In this document: positions 27,437 to 36,478 of the stretch, piece after piece | Layout of the letters: each line of letters begins with the position of its first letter | How positions within the stretch are numbered: position 1 is the stretch's first letter | Notes under the pieces: generated by a model | The model's database searches: none | The model's input: only the letters and a program-made list of their open reading frames with translations | Told to the model about the DNA's origin: nothing | Translations under genes and position numbers: made by a program | DNA from: Castellaniella sp049651205 | GTDB lineage: Bacteria > Pseudomonadota > Gammaproteobacteria > Burkholderiales > Burkholderiaceae_B | NCBI RefSeq assembly: GCF_049651205.1 | Contig: NZ_JBASBR010000018.1 | Coordinates: 124,001 to 188,000, forward strand | DNA length: 64,000 nt | Reading direction: 5' to 3'

Positions 27437-28471
27437 TTATTCGGGGCGTGCATCGCGGGCCAATAGCCTGGCCACGGCCTGGTGGGGGGGCAGGTTGGCA
27501 AACAGTACCTGGCACACAGCCTCCGTAATGGGCAAATCCACATTGTGGCGTCTCCCCAATGCCAGGGCGGCCTGTGCGCAGCGCACGCCTTCTGCGGTCA
27601 TCCCGTTGGCCAGGATGCTTTGCAAGGAATGCCCTTGACCCAGGGCAACGCCCACTTGCCGGTTGCGTGAAAGATCGCCCGTTGCAGTGAGCACCAGATC
27701 GCCCAGACCAGTCAGGCCGGTAAAGGTTGCTGCACGCCCGCCCAGTGCAACCCCCAGACGCTGGATTTCTGCCAGGCCGCGAGTGATGAGGGCCGCCCGG
27801 GCATTGGTGCCCAGCCGCAGGCCGTCGCTGATCCCGCAGGCGATGGCCATGACGTTTTTTAGTGCGCCACCCGCCTCAACCCCGATGATGTCACGGGTGG
27901 TGTAGATGCGTGCCTGATTGCCGTGAAACGCCGCCTGGGCAACCTCGCCGGTGTCGGCATGGGTGCTGGCAACGGTGAGTGCCACGGGAAGCCCCTGCGC
28001 CACTTCGCGGGCAAACGAGGGGCCTGAGAGTACGCCGGCATGCAACCAGGGCAGATGCGCCAGTGAGTCGCACAGGATCTGATGCGGCCATTGCAGGGTG
28101 TCGGGGCTGATCCCCTTGCATGTCCAGAGAATATGCAGGGTGCCCGGGGCGCGTGCCGGAAAATGGCGTGCCAGGTGCCGGCAGGTTTCCGGCATCCCGG
28201 ACATCGGCACGCCCAGCACAATCAAGCACTGGGTGCCTTTGGGGACATCCAGAACATGAGACAGCGCATCATCCCAGTGCGGCGTGGCGCGCAGCGAGCC
28301 CGGCAGATCGATGTCTGAAAGATAGCGGGGATTGCGGTGGGCTTGTTGTATCCCCTGCGCGGTGACCGGGTCTCGAGCCCACAGCACAGTATCGGCCTGA
28401 CGGCTGGCCAGGGCGGCCAAGGCGGTGCCCCAGTTGCCGGCACCCAGAACAGCCAGACGGATAGTGGACAT
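27437..28471 (-). CDS. gpsA: Glycerol-3-phosphate dehydrogenase [NAD(P)+]
   Basis: A 344-residue soluble dehydrogenase making sn-glycerol 3-phosphate for phospholipids. NAD binding is shown by LGAGNWGTALA, with the conserved GPSFAREVAQGLPVA and the catalytic lysine region GGALKNVMAIACGISDGL. It is downstream of secB, grxC and yibN on the same strand, a gene order also known in enterobacteria. Confidence 0.94.
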   Translation of the reverse strand: MSTIRLAVLGAGNWGTALAALASRQADTVLWARDPVTAQGIQQAHRNPRYLSDIDLPGSLRATPHWDDALSHVLDVPKGTQCLIVLGVPMSGMPETCRHLARHFPARAPGTLHILWTCKGISPDTLQWPHQILCDSLAHLPWLHAGVLSGPSFAREVAQGLPVALTVASTHADTGEVAQAAFHGNQARIYTTRDIIGVEAGGALKNVMAIACGISDGLRLGTNARAALITRGLAEIQRLGVALGGRAATFTGLTGLGDLVLTATGDLSRNRQVGVALGQGHSLQSILANGMTAEGVRCAQAALALGRRHNVDLPITEAVCQVLFANLPPHQAVARLLARDARPE

Positions 28472-28534
28472 GATGATGTGCAGATAAGTAGCGCTGATCG
28501 GCAGGCCCTGAGGGACCTGGCCGGATGATCCAGT

Positions 28535-29038
28535 TTAGTTGCGCGCGCCTGGAGGGAGGATCAGGCCGGAGTCTTCGCCTTTTTCTTGTTCGCCGTTTTG
28601 CTGGGCCATGCGTTGCTCGTAGAGCGCCTGGAAGTTCATTTCGCTCAGGTGCAGCGGTGGCAGCGAGGTGCGTGTGATGGCGTCGGCCACGTTGGCGCGC
28701 AGGTAGGGGTACAGCATCGTCGGGCAAACAATGCCCAGCAGGGGATCGAGCTGGTCGGCCGGGATATTGGCGGCCTCAAAGATGCCGGCCTGGCTGAGTT
28801 CGACCAGGTAAAGGACTTTGTCGCCAATGCGGGTGGTGACAGTTGCAGTGACCACAGCCTCGAAGACGGATTCGGCCAGTTGTTCTCCACCCACCTGGAT
28901 GGAAACTTCGACGGTGGGGCCTTCGGGCTCGAGGAAAATTGCCGGTGCATTGGGCATCTCGAGAGAGAGGTCTTTGACGTAGGTGCGTTGCAAGCCGAAG
29001 CTTGGGGATTGGCCGTCGGTTTGGTTTTCTTCAGACAT
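28535..29038 (-). CDS. secB: Protein-export chaperone SecB
   Basis: A 167-residue tetrameric export chaperone that keeps preproteins unfolded and delivers them to SecA. Characteristic sequences are RTYVKDLSLEMPNAP, the acidic beta region and ICPTMLYPYLR-like VCPTMLYPYLRANV. It is flanked by grxC upstream and gpsA downstream. Confidence 0.95.
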   Translation of the reverse strand: MSEENQTDGQSPSFGLQRTYVKDLSLEMPNAPAIFLEPEGPTVEVSIQVGGEQLAESVFEAVVTATVTTRIGDKVLYLVELSQAGIFEAANIPADQLDPLLGIVCPTMLYPYLRANVADAITRTSLPPLHLSEMNFQALYEQRMAQQNGEQEKGEDSGLILPPGARN

Positions 29039-29071
29039 GTGGAGTTCCGTGCAAGGGTCGGTGGAGAGGGA

Positions 29072-29329
29072 TCAAGCCTGCAGCAGGGGCAATAGGCCGT
29101 CTGCGCGATCGAGGGCGGACAGATCGTCGTAGCCGCCAATGTGGCGTTCGTCGATGTAGATTTGCGGTACTGTGCGCCGTCCGGTGCGTTCCATCATGAT
29201 GGAACGCTGGGTGGGGTCGCGATCGACATAGATTTTATGAATTTCCTGGACGCCGCGTTGTTTGAGCAGCATCTCGGCGCGTGTGCAATATGGACACACG
29301 GTGGTGCAGTACATCGTAATGTGTGACAT
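29072..29329 (-). CDS. grxC: Glutaredoxin 3
   Basis: An 85-residue monomer with the dithiol active site CPYC (Cys12, Cys15), the cis-proline region RRTVPQIYID and the GGYDDL glutathione-binding motif. It reduces disulfides with glutathione in the cytoplasm. It lies between yibN and secB. Confidence 0.94.
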   Translation of the reverse strand: MSHITMYCTTVCPYCTRAEMLLKQRGVQEIHKIYVDRDPTQRSIMMERTGRRTVPQIYIDERHIGGYDDLSALDRADGLLPLLQA

Positions 29330-29341
29330 CGAAAGACTCTA

Positions 29342-29752
29342 TCAGGATTTTTTGAGCGGCATGCCGCCTTCGGTCCAGGCGTTCAGGCCGCCATCAAGAC
29401 AGGATACCCGTTGAAAGCCGTGTTTGCGCAATTGCGTGACGGCACGGGCGCCTTCGCGGCCGTGGGCGTCTACCACGACAATCGGTTTGTCCTGGGGAAG
29501 CGTGCCCACGTGGCTCTCGAGTGTATCGAGGGTGATGTTGCGTGCTTGCGGGATGTGACCGGCCTTGAACTGCTCGGCAGGGCGAATGTCGACGAACAGG
29601 CCTTGTTCGCGATTGATCTGCTGGATGGCGTCGGTGAGGGCGATTCGTGCGTTTGAGCGTCCCTTGGACAGGGAGGGCCACAGCAGCAAGGCGCCCGATG
29701 CTAGCGCAATCAGCGCGATCCAGAGGTTGTTCTGGCCAAGTAAAAAGTCCAC
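29342..29752 (-). CDS. yibN: YibN-like membrane-anchored rhodanese-fold protein
   Basis: A 136-residue protein with one N-terminal transmembrane helix (about residues 9-26) and a rhodanese domain (about 40-130). The position of the catalytic cysteine reads VVVDAHGREGARA, with no cysteine, so sulfurtransferase activity is not expected; the E. coli relative shows the same feature. The start is GTG at 29752, supported by AGGA six bases upstream, and gives the N-terminus that contains the anchor. The location next to grxC and secB matches E. coli. Confidence 0.82.
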   Translation of the reverse strand: MDFLLGQNNLWIALIALASGALLLWPSLSKGRSNARIALTDAIQQINREQGLFVDIRPAEQFKAGHIPQARNITLDTLESHVGTLPQDKPIVVVDAHGREGARAVTQLRKHGFQRVSCLDGGLNAWTEGGMPLKKS

Positions 29753-29841
29753 GGCGATTCCTGTTACAGCGGTGAGAGGGAATTGTATGCTGGGGGATTA
29801 TAAAATGATCAGCTATTTTCAACTTTTCAGACTGGCAGCTC

Positions 29842-30594
29842 ATGTACAAACTAGTCCTTATGCGTCATGGCGAGAGCCAATGGAATCTCGAAAACCGTTT
29901 TACAGGCTGGACGGATGTCGACCTCACCGACACGGGCCGCGCCCAGGCGCAACAGGCGGGGGCATTGCTTCGCGCTGAGGGTTTCGAGTTTGACCTGGCC
30001 TTTTCGTCCGTGCTCAAGCGTGCCATCCGCACCTTGTGGATTGCGCTGGATGCCATGGATGCCATGCACACCCCGATTGGGCTGAGCTGGCGGCTCAACG
30101 AACGCCATTACGGCGCACTTCAGGGGCTGAACAAGGCCGAAACCGCTGCGCAGTATGGCGAAGCGCAGGTGCTGCAATGGCGTCGCGCCTACGATATCGC
30201 CCCCGAGCCCCTGTCTCGGGATGATCCGCGTCATCCACGTTTCGATGCGCGCTATCACCGGGTGCCGGCCGATCAGTTGCCCGCCACCGAGTGCTTGCGT
30301 GACACCGTCGACCGCGTGGTGCCGTTTTGGGATGATTCCATTGCGCCAGCCATCCGTGCGGGCCGGCGTGTGCTGATATCTGCACATGGCAACAGCCTGC
30401 GTGCCCTGATCAAGCACCTGGATGGCCTGTCAGACGAAGAAATCATTGGTCTTAACATCCCCACCGGGCAACCGCTGGTCTACGAGCTCGATGCCGAGCT
30501 TCGTCCGATTCGTCATGCCTATTTGGGCGATGAAGAAAAAATTCGTGCCGCCATGCAGGCTGTGGCTAATCAGGGTAAGGCGCAGCAGGGCTGA
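29842..30594 (+). CDS. gpmA: 2,3-bisphosphoglycerate-dependent phosphoglycerate mutase
   Basis: A 250-residue histidine-phosphatase-fold enzyme interconverting 3- and 2-phosphoglycerate. The phospho-histidine is His9 in LMRHGESQWN; the second histidine is in ISAHGNSLRALIKHL. The ERHYGALQGLNKAE motif is typical. It is followed one base later by envC. Divergent from yibN. Confidence 0.95.
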   Translation: MYKLVLMRHGESQWNLENRFTGWTDVDLTDTGRAQAQQAGALLRAEGFEFDLAFSSVLKRAIRTLWIALDAMDAMHTPIGLSWRLNERHYGALQGLNKAETAAQYGEAQVLQWRRAYDIAPEPLSRDDPRHPRFDARYHRVPADQLPATECLRDTVDRVVPFWDDSIAPAIRAGRRVLISAHGNSLRALIKHLDGLSDEEIIGLNIPTGQPLVYELDAELRPIRHAYLGDEEKIRAAMQAVANQGKAQQG

Positions 30595-30595
30595 T

Positions 30596-31999
30596 ATGCG
30601 TGTTCTGGGTCTGGGTTTGATGGTGTGTCTGGTGGCCTTGCCCGCTAGTGTTCAGGCGTCGCTGCAAACCCGACAGGCCCAGGCGCAAGAAGATCGCAAG
30701 GCGTTGCGCGAGCAGATCGAGACCGTGCAAAAGCACATTGATTCCTCGAAGTCCGCCCGCGAGGACGCCTCCCGGGACCTCAAGGCTTCCGAACAGGCCA
30801 TCTCCGACATTATCCGTCGCCTGGTTGATCTGGCTCAGCGTCACGAGGCGCTGGACAAAACCCTGCAAGGGCTCTCCAACGCCCGTCAGCAGCAGATGGC
30901 TGAGTTTGATCGCCAGCGGGATGCATTGGCCAAACAGTTGCGCGCGCAGTATGCCAGCGGCCTGTCTCCCTGGACGGCCTTGCTGTCGGGTGAGGATCCC
31001 CAGGAGATCGGCCGTGCGCTGGCCTATCTGGCCTACGTATCGCGCGCACGCACCGATACTCTTCAATCCGTGCAAGAAACGGTCGATAAGCTGGCGGCGC
31101 TGCAGCGTGACACCGACGCCCGTCAGGCAGAGCTCAACACCTTGTTGGACGATACCAAAACCCAAAAGCAGGCGCTGCAAGAGCAACAACATGAGCGGCA
31201 GATGGTGCTTGCCAAGGTGCAGGCGCAGCTCGAGACACAACAGCAGCAGGCCGAGCACCTGCAGGCCCGGGATGCGCGTCTGGGCTCACTGATCAAATCA
31301 CTGGATGTCGAGATTGCCAAGGCCGAGGCGCGCAGACAGGCAGCCATCAAGGCGGCTGCCAAACAACGTGCCCGTGAGAAAGCCGAGCAGGCCCGCCGGG
31401 CGCAGCAGCTGAAAGCCGAACGTGAGCAGACAGCACGCCATGCGCAAGAGATACGCGAGCAGGCCGAACGTCACGTCCGTTCTTCAGAAACCCCTGCGCA
31501 GGGCCTGACCGCGGAAGAGCAAGTGGCCTCGGCGCCAGGGGGCCAGGCACAGAAGGCAGAGCCCCGAGAGAATGCCTCCCCGGCCCCGCGCACGATGCCC
31601 GAGCAAGGGTTTGCCGGTTTGCACAAACGTTTGCCGCGGCCCGTGCAGGGTGATGTGCTGGGACGCTTTGGGGCCCAGCGGCCTGAGGGCGGCCTGTGGC
31701 GTGGTGTCGTACTGAGGGCGGCTGCGGGCACCCCGGTGCGGGCCGTTGCGCCGGGACGGGTGGTGTATGCCCACTGGCTGAGTGGTTTTGGCAATTTGCT
31801 GATTATCGACCACGGTCAACAGTATCTCAGTATCTACGGTTACAACCAGGCAGTGCTCAAGCAGGTGGGCGATATCGTGGCGCAAGGCGATGTTGTGGCC
31901 AGGGTGGGGGCCACCGGGGGACAGGTAGATCCGGGGTTGTACTTCGAACTGCGCCATCAGGGGGCTCCCATCAACCCCCAACTATGGTTGCAGCCTTAA
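30596..31999 (+). CDS. envC: Murein hydrolase activator EnvC
   Basis: A 467-residue periplasmic protein with a signal peptide (about 1-20), long coiled-coil segments (about 25-115 and 150-270), a charged Ala/Glu/Lys/Arg-rich stretch and a C-terminal LytM/M23 domain (about 355-467). The domain lacks the zinc-ligand HxH (YGYNQ there), so it is degenerate as in EnvC proteins that activate amidases at the septum rather than cutting murein. The start ATG at 30596 lies one base after the gpmA stop; a longer frame inside gpmA has no signal peptide at its start. Confidence 0.88.
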   Translation: MRVLGLGLMVCLVALPASVQASLQTRQAQAQEDRKALREQIETVQKHIDSSKSAREDASRDLKASEQAISDIIRRLVDLAQRHEALDKTLQGLSNARQQQMAEFDRQRDALAKQLRAQYASGLSPWTALLSGEDPQEIGRALAYLAYVSRARTDTLQSVQETVDKLAALQRDTDARQAELNTLLDDTKTQKQALQEQQHERQMVLAKVQAQLETQQQQAEHLQARDARLGSLIKSLDVEIAKAEARRQAAIKAAAKQRAREKAEQARRAQQLKAEREQTARHAQEIREQAERHVRSSETPAQGLTAEEQVASAPGGQAQKAEPRENASPAPRTMPEQGFAGLHKRLPRPVQGDVLGRFGAQRPEGGLWRGVVLRAAAGTPVRAVAPGRVVYAHWLSGFGNLLIIDHGQQYLSIYGYNQAVLKQVGDIVAQGDVVARVGATGGQVDPGLYFELRHQGAPINPQLWLQP

Positions 32000-32048
32000 T
32001 TTCTGTACTATGTTAGGTTTGGTGCGCGTTCTTTTTGCAGCGCATCAA

Positions 32049-32062
32049 GCCTGAATTCAGGC
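32049..32062. promoter_or_regulatory. 14-bp palindrome upstream of ctpA
   Basis: GCCTGAATTCAGGC is a perfect palindrome 30 bp before the ctpA start, inside the 92-bp gap after envC. It may be an operator or may be chance; no matching copy was noticed elsewhere in the window. Confidence 0.25.
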
Positions 32063-32091
32063 ACCACAAGACACTTATCCTAGAGGCGTGC

Positions 32092-33618
32092 ATGGGCACT
32101 CGAAAAAATCGATCGTTGGGCTGGATCATGGTGGGGATGCTGGGCGGCGTATTGCTTACCCTGGGCATCACGGCAACCGCCCAAAAGGGCGAGCCCCTGC
32201 CACTAAAAAGCTTGCAGCAGTTTGCCAACGTCTATGGTGCCATCAAGTCCAGCTACGTAGAGCCGGTTGCCGATCAGGTGTTGATGGATGACGCCATCAA
32301 GGGGCTTTTTTCTGATCTCGACCCCCACTCTGTGTATCTGGACGAAGAAGCCTACAAACAGATGCAGGATATCACCCGTGGTGGCTTTGGCGGGCTGGGC
32401 ATCGAGATCGGTACCCAGGACGGCATGCCCAAGGTGATCGCGCCTATCGAAGACACACCAGCTGCCCGGGCCGGAATCCTCACGGGCGACCTCATCACCG
32501 AAATCGATGGCGAGCCCACCAAGGGCATGTCGCTTAATGATGCAGTCAAAAAAATGCGGGGCGAGCCCGGCACCCCGATCGTCCTGACGGTTCAGCGTGC
32601 GGGCAGCAACAAGCCGCTCAAGTTTCATATCGTGCGCGAAATGATCAAGACGCGCAGTGTGCGCGGCAAGATGCTGGCACACAATATTGCCTACGTGCGT
32701 ATCAGCCAGTTCCAGGATCGCACCACATCCGATCTCGTAAAAATGCTGGCAAGCTTTGGCAAAAAGCAGGCCCCCAAAGGCCTGGTGCTTGATCTCCGCA
32801 ACGACCCGGGGGGGCTGCTGGATGGCGCTATTGGCGTTACCTCGGCCTTCATAGAGCCCGGCAAGCTGGTGGTGTCCACCAAGGGCCGCATTCCCTCGTC
32901 CAACGAAGAGTTCTACGCCCGCCCGCTCAATGGCAGCCATGGTATGGACGCCGGGGTGTCATTGCCCAGCTGGGCACGCACCGTGCCCATGGTGGTGCTG
33001 GTTAATGTGGGTTCGGCCTCTGCCTCGGAGATCGTGGCTGGCGCCTTGCAGGATTACAAGCGGGCCCAGGTGGTGGGTAATCGCACCTTTGGCAAGGGTT
33101 CGGTGCAGTCGGTGCTGCAATTGGGCAAGGACACCGGTATCAAGCTCACCACAGCACGGTATTACACGCCCAGTGGCCGCTCCATCCAGAACACTGGGGT
33201 AACCCCCGACCACATCGTGGACGATAGCGCTGCGGGCAATCTGTTCCGCATGGAGCGGGAGGTCGACCTCCAGCACCATCTGGCCAATCAGGCGGCTGGC
33301 CAGGCGGCCAAGGCCGAAGATGAAGACAGCTTTGTCGAGGGTGAGATCAAGATGTTCGAGTTTGGCGGTGCCGACGACTGGCAATTGCAGCAGGCGCTCA
33401 ACGCCTTGCAAGGCCGCCCGGTACTCAAGCTGGATCCTCTGCTGGCGAAGCAGCAGAAGGCCAAGGCTAAGGACACCAAAGACAGCGCCTCCAGCACGCC
33501 TGTCACGGCACCGCAGCCCCAACAGGCGCCTGCTGAAAAAAAAACCCTGAATGACGGGCCCGAGACCCCGGTTCAGCGTTACCGGATTACACCGGATGGT
33601 TTGATCAGGCTTCCATGA
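32092..33618 (+). CDS. ctpA: Carboxyl-terminal processing protease (S41 family)
   Basis: A 508-residue S41 serine protease with an N-terminal signal anchor (about 10-30), a PDZ domain (about 85-165) and the catalytic core (about 185-355) containing VNVGSASASEIVAG (catalytic Ser) and RTFGKGSVQ (catalytic Lys). A Lys/Ala/Gln-rich low-complexity tail follows. It cleaves C-termini of periplasmic proteins. The start at 32092 (MGTRKNRS) is chosen over one 19 codons upstream because it places the anchor properly. It overlaps moeB by four bases. Confidence 0.9.
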   Translation: MGTRKNRSLGWIMVGMLGGVLLTLGITATAQKGEPLPLKSLQQFANVYGAIKSSYVEPVADQVLMDDAIKGLFSDLDPHSVYLDEEAYKQMQDITRGGFGGLGIEIGTQDGMPKVIAPIEDTPAARAGILTGDLITEIDGEPTKGMSLNDAVKKMRGEPGTPIVLTVQRAGSNKPLKFHIVREMIKTRSVRGKMLAHNIAYVRISQFQDRTTSDLVKMLASFGKKQAPKGLVLDLRNDPGGLLDGAIGVTSAFIEPGKLVVSTKGRIPSSNEEFYARPLNGSHGMDAGVSLPSWARTVPMVVLVNVGSASASEIVAGALQDYKRAQVVGNRTFGKGSVQSVLQLGKDTGIKLTTARYYTPSGRSIQNTGVTPDHIVDDSAAGNLFRMEREVDLQHHLANQAAGQAAKAEDEDSFVEGEIKMFEFGGADDWQLQQALNALQGRPVLKLDPLLAKQQKAKAKDTKDSASSTPVTAPQPQQAPAEKKTLNDGPETPVQRYRITPDGLIRLP

Positions 33619-34403
33619 GTGTTCTGGATGACATCCGCCTGATGCGTTATGCCCGGCACATCCTTCTGGATGAGCTGGGTATCGAAGGCCAGGAGCGTCT
33701 GCTGGCTGCGCGGGTTCTGATTGTTGGCGCTGGTGGGCTGGGTTCTCCTGCGGCCTTGTATCTGGCTGCAGCGGGTGTAGGCCGGATTGTGCTGGTGGAT
33801 GATGACGTGGTCGAGCTCAGCAATCTGCAGCGCCAGATTTTGCATGACACCAGTGGCCTGGGGCGGCACAAGGCCCAGTCTGGCCGGGATGCCCTGCTGG
33901 CACTCAATCCGGATATCGAAGTGCAGGCCCTGGTTGAACGCCTGGATGATGCGCGCCTCATTGCCCTGGCTACCCAGGTTGATCTCGTGCTCGACTGTTG
34001 TGACAACTTTGCTACCCGGCACGCCATCAATCGCGCGTGCGTGGCCACCCGCACCCCCCTGGTGTCTGGTGCAGCCATCAAGTTTTCTGGGCAGGTCAGC
34101 GTTTACGATCTGCGCGATGAGGCCTCCCCGTGCTATCACTGCCTTTTCCCCGAGGCTGATGATCTCGAAGAACTGCGCTGTGCCACCACAGGTGTACTGG
34201 GGCCCTTGCTGGGCATGGTGGGCAGCGTGCAGGCGGCAGAGGCCATCAAGCTGATTGCCGGTATGGGAGAGCCCCTGGTGGGGCGCTTGTTATCCGTGGA
34301 TGCCTTGCGCATGCAATGGCACACCATCCGGTTTAAGCGCGACCCCGACTGCCTGGTATGTGCCCGGCGGCCGCCTGCAGCAGCAGGGTGCTCAGGCGAT
34401 TGA
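33615..34403 (+). CDS. moeB: Molybdopterin-synthase adenylyltransferase MoeB / ThiF-family E1-like enzyme
   Basis: A 262-residue E1-like enzyme that adenylates the C-terminal glycine of a small sulfur carrier (MoaD or ThiS). It shows the ATP loop GAGGLGSPAALYLAAAGVG, the DDDVVELSNLQRQ motif, zinc pairs CYHC and CLVC, and the conserved cysteine in RCATTGVLG. MoeB and ThiF cannot be separated from sequence alone. It overlaps ctpA (ATGA) and runs 71 bp into the 3' end of the convergent HAD gene. Confidence 0.85.
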   Translation: MSVLDDIRLMRYARHILLDELGIEGQERLLAARVLIVGAGGLGSPAALYLAAAGVGRIVLVDDDVVELSNLQRQILHDTSGLGRHKAQSGRDALLALNPDIEVQALVERLDDARLIALATQVDLVLDCCDNFATRHAINRACVATRTPLVSGAAIKFSGQVSVYDLRDEASPCYHCLFPEADDLEELRCATTGVLGPLLGMVGSVQAAEAIKLIAGMGEPLVGRLLSVDALRMQWHTIRFKRDPDCLVCARRPPAAAGCSGD

Positions 34404-35082
34404 TGCGTACATCCACATACTGATCGCGCCCGTGCTGCTGGCGCGCAAACGGGGTACCTGGATGGTATAGGTACACGGTTTTCATCCCCGCCTGACGGGC
34501 TGATCTCAGGTTGCGCAGAGTGTCTTCTACCAGGATGATGCGGTGGGCGGGTACCTGCAGCTGTGCAATGATCTGATGCATCAGGCCTGGCGATGGCTTG
34601 GGCCGGGCAAACCCCATGGGCATCATGTGGTCGATGGCCCACAGGCCGTCAAACTCTTGCAGGATGCCCAGCGCCTTGAGTACGCGTCGCGCATAATGGG
34701 CCGGTGCATTGGTCAGCACAATACGTGTGCCCGGCAGCGCTCGCAGGCGTGCCTTGAGCCCGGTTTCTGCATGAACCAGCGGCTGGACGTCAAAATTGTG
34801 GCAGCTTGCCAGGAATTGGTTCAGGTTCACGCCATGGTGTCGGGCCAGCCCGATGGCCGTGGCCCCGTAGCGTTTCCAGTATCGGCGTCGCAGGATGTCG
34901 GCTTGGTCGGCAGGTACGCCCAGCGCCTGGGCCACTGCCGAGCCCATACGCTGGTCGATCATCCCGAAGATGCCTCGTGATGCATCGTGCAAGGTGTTGT
35001 CGAGGTCGAACAGCCAGACTGGGGCGTCGGCGGGGATATGCCGCCCCCGCCGCAAGGGGCTGGGCGGCCGTAAGGGAGACAT
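34333..35082 (-). CDS. Pyrimidine 5'-nucleotidase-type HAD hydrolase
   Basis: A 249-residue haloacid dehalogenase-family phosphatase of the SDT1/pyrimidine 5'-nucleotidase type: motif I FDLDNTLHDAS, motif II RIVLTNAP, lysine in FARPKPSPGLM and motif III ILVEDTLRNLRSARQAGM. It lies downstream of argB and shares one base with its stop codon (TGATG). Its last 71 bp overlap the convergent moeB. A longer N-terminus than usual (about 20 residues) is rich in Arg/Pro. Confidence 0.85.
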   Translation of the reverse strand: MSPLRPPSPLRRGRHIPADAPVWLFDLDNTLHDASRGIFGMIDQRMGSAVAQALGVPADQADILRRRYWKRYGATAIGLARHHGVNLNQFLASCHNFDVQPLVHAETGLKARLRALPGTRIVLTNAPAHYARRVLKALGILQEFDGLWAIDHMMPMGFARPKPSPGLMHQIIAQLQVPAHRIILVEDTLRNLRSARQAGMKTVYLYHPGTPFARQQHGRDQYVDVRINRLSTLLLQAAAGHIPGSRGRA

Positions 35083-35984
35083 CAGTGAGAACTGATCATC
35101 GTGCCTACGCCACGATCCGTGAGGATCTCGAGCAGCAGGCAGTGTGGAACGCGTCCGTCGATGATGTGTACTGAATTGACGCCAAAACGCGCGGCATCCA
35201 CGGCTGAGGCAATCTTGGGCAGCATTCCCCCCGACAAAGTACCATCTTCAAAGAGGGTATCGATGGTTTGTGCAGACAGGCTGCGCAATAGCTGGCCGCT
35301 CTTATCCAGCACGCCGGGCGTGTTGGTAAGCATCACCAGTTTCTCGGCACCCAGTACTTCGGCCATCTTGCCTGCCACGACATCGGCGTTGATGTTGTAG
35401 GCCTGGCCGTCCTCACCGTAGCCGATGGATGAAATGATGGGGATGAACTGGTCGTCCTGCAGGGCCTTGACCACGGCGGGCTCGATGCGTTCGATGTCGC
35501 CCACAAAGCCGATATCCAGTACTTGGCCAGGATTTTCGGGGTCGGGCATCATCTTTTTGCGTGCCTGAATCAGGCAGCCGTCCTTGCCGGTAAGACCAAC
35601 TGCCTTGCCGCCGGCCTCGTTGACCATCATGACAATGTCTTGCTGCACCTGGCCGCCCAGCACCCATTCGACGACTTCCATGGTTTCGGCGTCGGTGACC
35701 CGCATGCCCTGGATGAAGGTGCCTTCTTTGCCAATACGCTTGAGGGCGCTGTTGATCTGTGGCCCGCCGCCGTGTACAACGACGGGATTGAGGCCCACCA
35801 GCTTGAGTAGCACGACATCGTGGGCAAAGCTGCGCTGCAGTGCTTCGTCTGTCATGGCGTTGCCGCCGTATTTGATGACGACGGTTTTGCCATGGAAACG
35901 TCGGATGTAAGGCAGGGCTTCGGAGAGGACTTCAGCCTTGATGCTGGCTGATTGCGCCGAAGAGGTGTCTACAAGAGCGTTCAT
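35082..35984 (-). CDS. argB: Acetylglutamate kinase
   Basis: A 300-residue amino-acid kinase that phosphorylates N-acetylglutamate in arginine synthesis. Motifs are VIKYGGNAM, VVHGGGPQIN and NINADVVAGKMAE. The length and the N-terminal helix are typical of the hexameric, arginine-sensitive type, so feedback inhibition is likely. It overlaps the TlpA-like gene upstream by four bases and the HAD gene downstream by one. Confidence 0.95.
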   Translation of the reverse strand: MNALVDTSSAQSASIKAEVLSEALPYIRRFHGKTVVIKYGGNAMTDEALQRSFAHDVVLLKLVGLNPVVVHGGGPQINSALKRIGKEGTFIQGMRVTDAETMEVVEWVLGGQVQQDIVMMVNEAGGKAVGLTGKDGCLIQARKKMMPDPENPGQVLDIGFVGDIERIEPAVVKALQDDQFIPIISSIGYGEDGQAYNINADVVAGKMAEVLGAEKLVMLTNTPGVLDKSGQLLRSLSAQTIDTLFEDGTLSGGMLPKIASAVDAARFGVNSVHIIDGRVPHCLLLEILTDRGVGTMISSH

Positions 35985-36478
35985 GAAGCCAGTGCCTTCT
36001 CTACTGTGGCCAGAAAGGCCTGTTCGTCGTAGTTTCCGAGATAGCGTTTGATGATGTTGCCCTGCTTGTCGATCAGGAAAGCGGTGGGAGTCAGGCGGAC
36101 ATCGCCAAATGCCTTGGCCAGCTTGCCTTGGGCATCAATAACCACCGGAAAGGGCAACTGACGGGTTTCAGCGTAGTTTTTGACGTAATTGGGGGGGTCG
36201 TATTGCATGGCCACCCCAATGGTGTCAAAACCCTGGGCCTTAAGCTCTTGGTAGTGGCGGATGGTGTCGGGCATCTGGGCGATACAGGTGGTGCAACTGG
36301 TGGCCCAGAATTTGACAAGCACAACCTTGCCACGGAGATCCTGGGTGGTGACCGCGTGACCCTGGAGATCGGTGAACACGACATCGGGCGCTGTTTTGGC
36401 TACCCCTTGTTGCTGCCAAAGCAGGGCAGCGCCGCCAATGGCGATAACGGCCGCCAGACCGAGAACGAATTTTTTCAT
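35981..36478 (-). CDS. TlpA-family thioredoxin-like protein
   Basis: A 165-residue membrane-anchored thioredoxin: a signal anchor (about 4-20), then the TlpA/ResA fold with active site WATSCTTCIAQMP (Cys62, Cys65) and the cis-proline region TPTAFLID. It probably reduces disulfides in the periplasm, for example in cytochrome c maturation. The gene overlaps argB by four bases and the BON lipoprotein gene upstream by four, so it belongs to this operon. Confidence 0.87.
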   Translation of the reverse strand: MKKFVLGLAAVIAIGGAALLWQQQGVAKTAPDVVFTDLQGHAVTTQDLRGKVVLVKFWATSCTTCIAQMPDTIRHYQELKAQGFDTIGVAMQYDPPNYVKNYAETRQLPFPVVIDAQGKLAKAFGDVRLTPTAFLIDKQGNIIKRYLGNYDEQAFLATVEKALAS

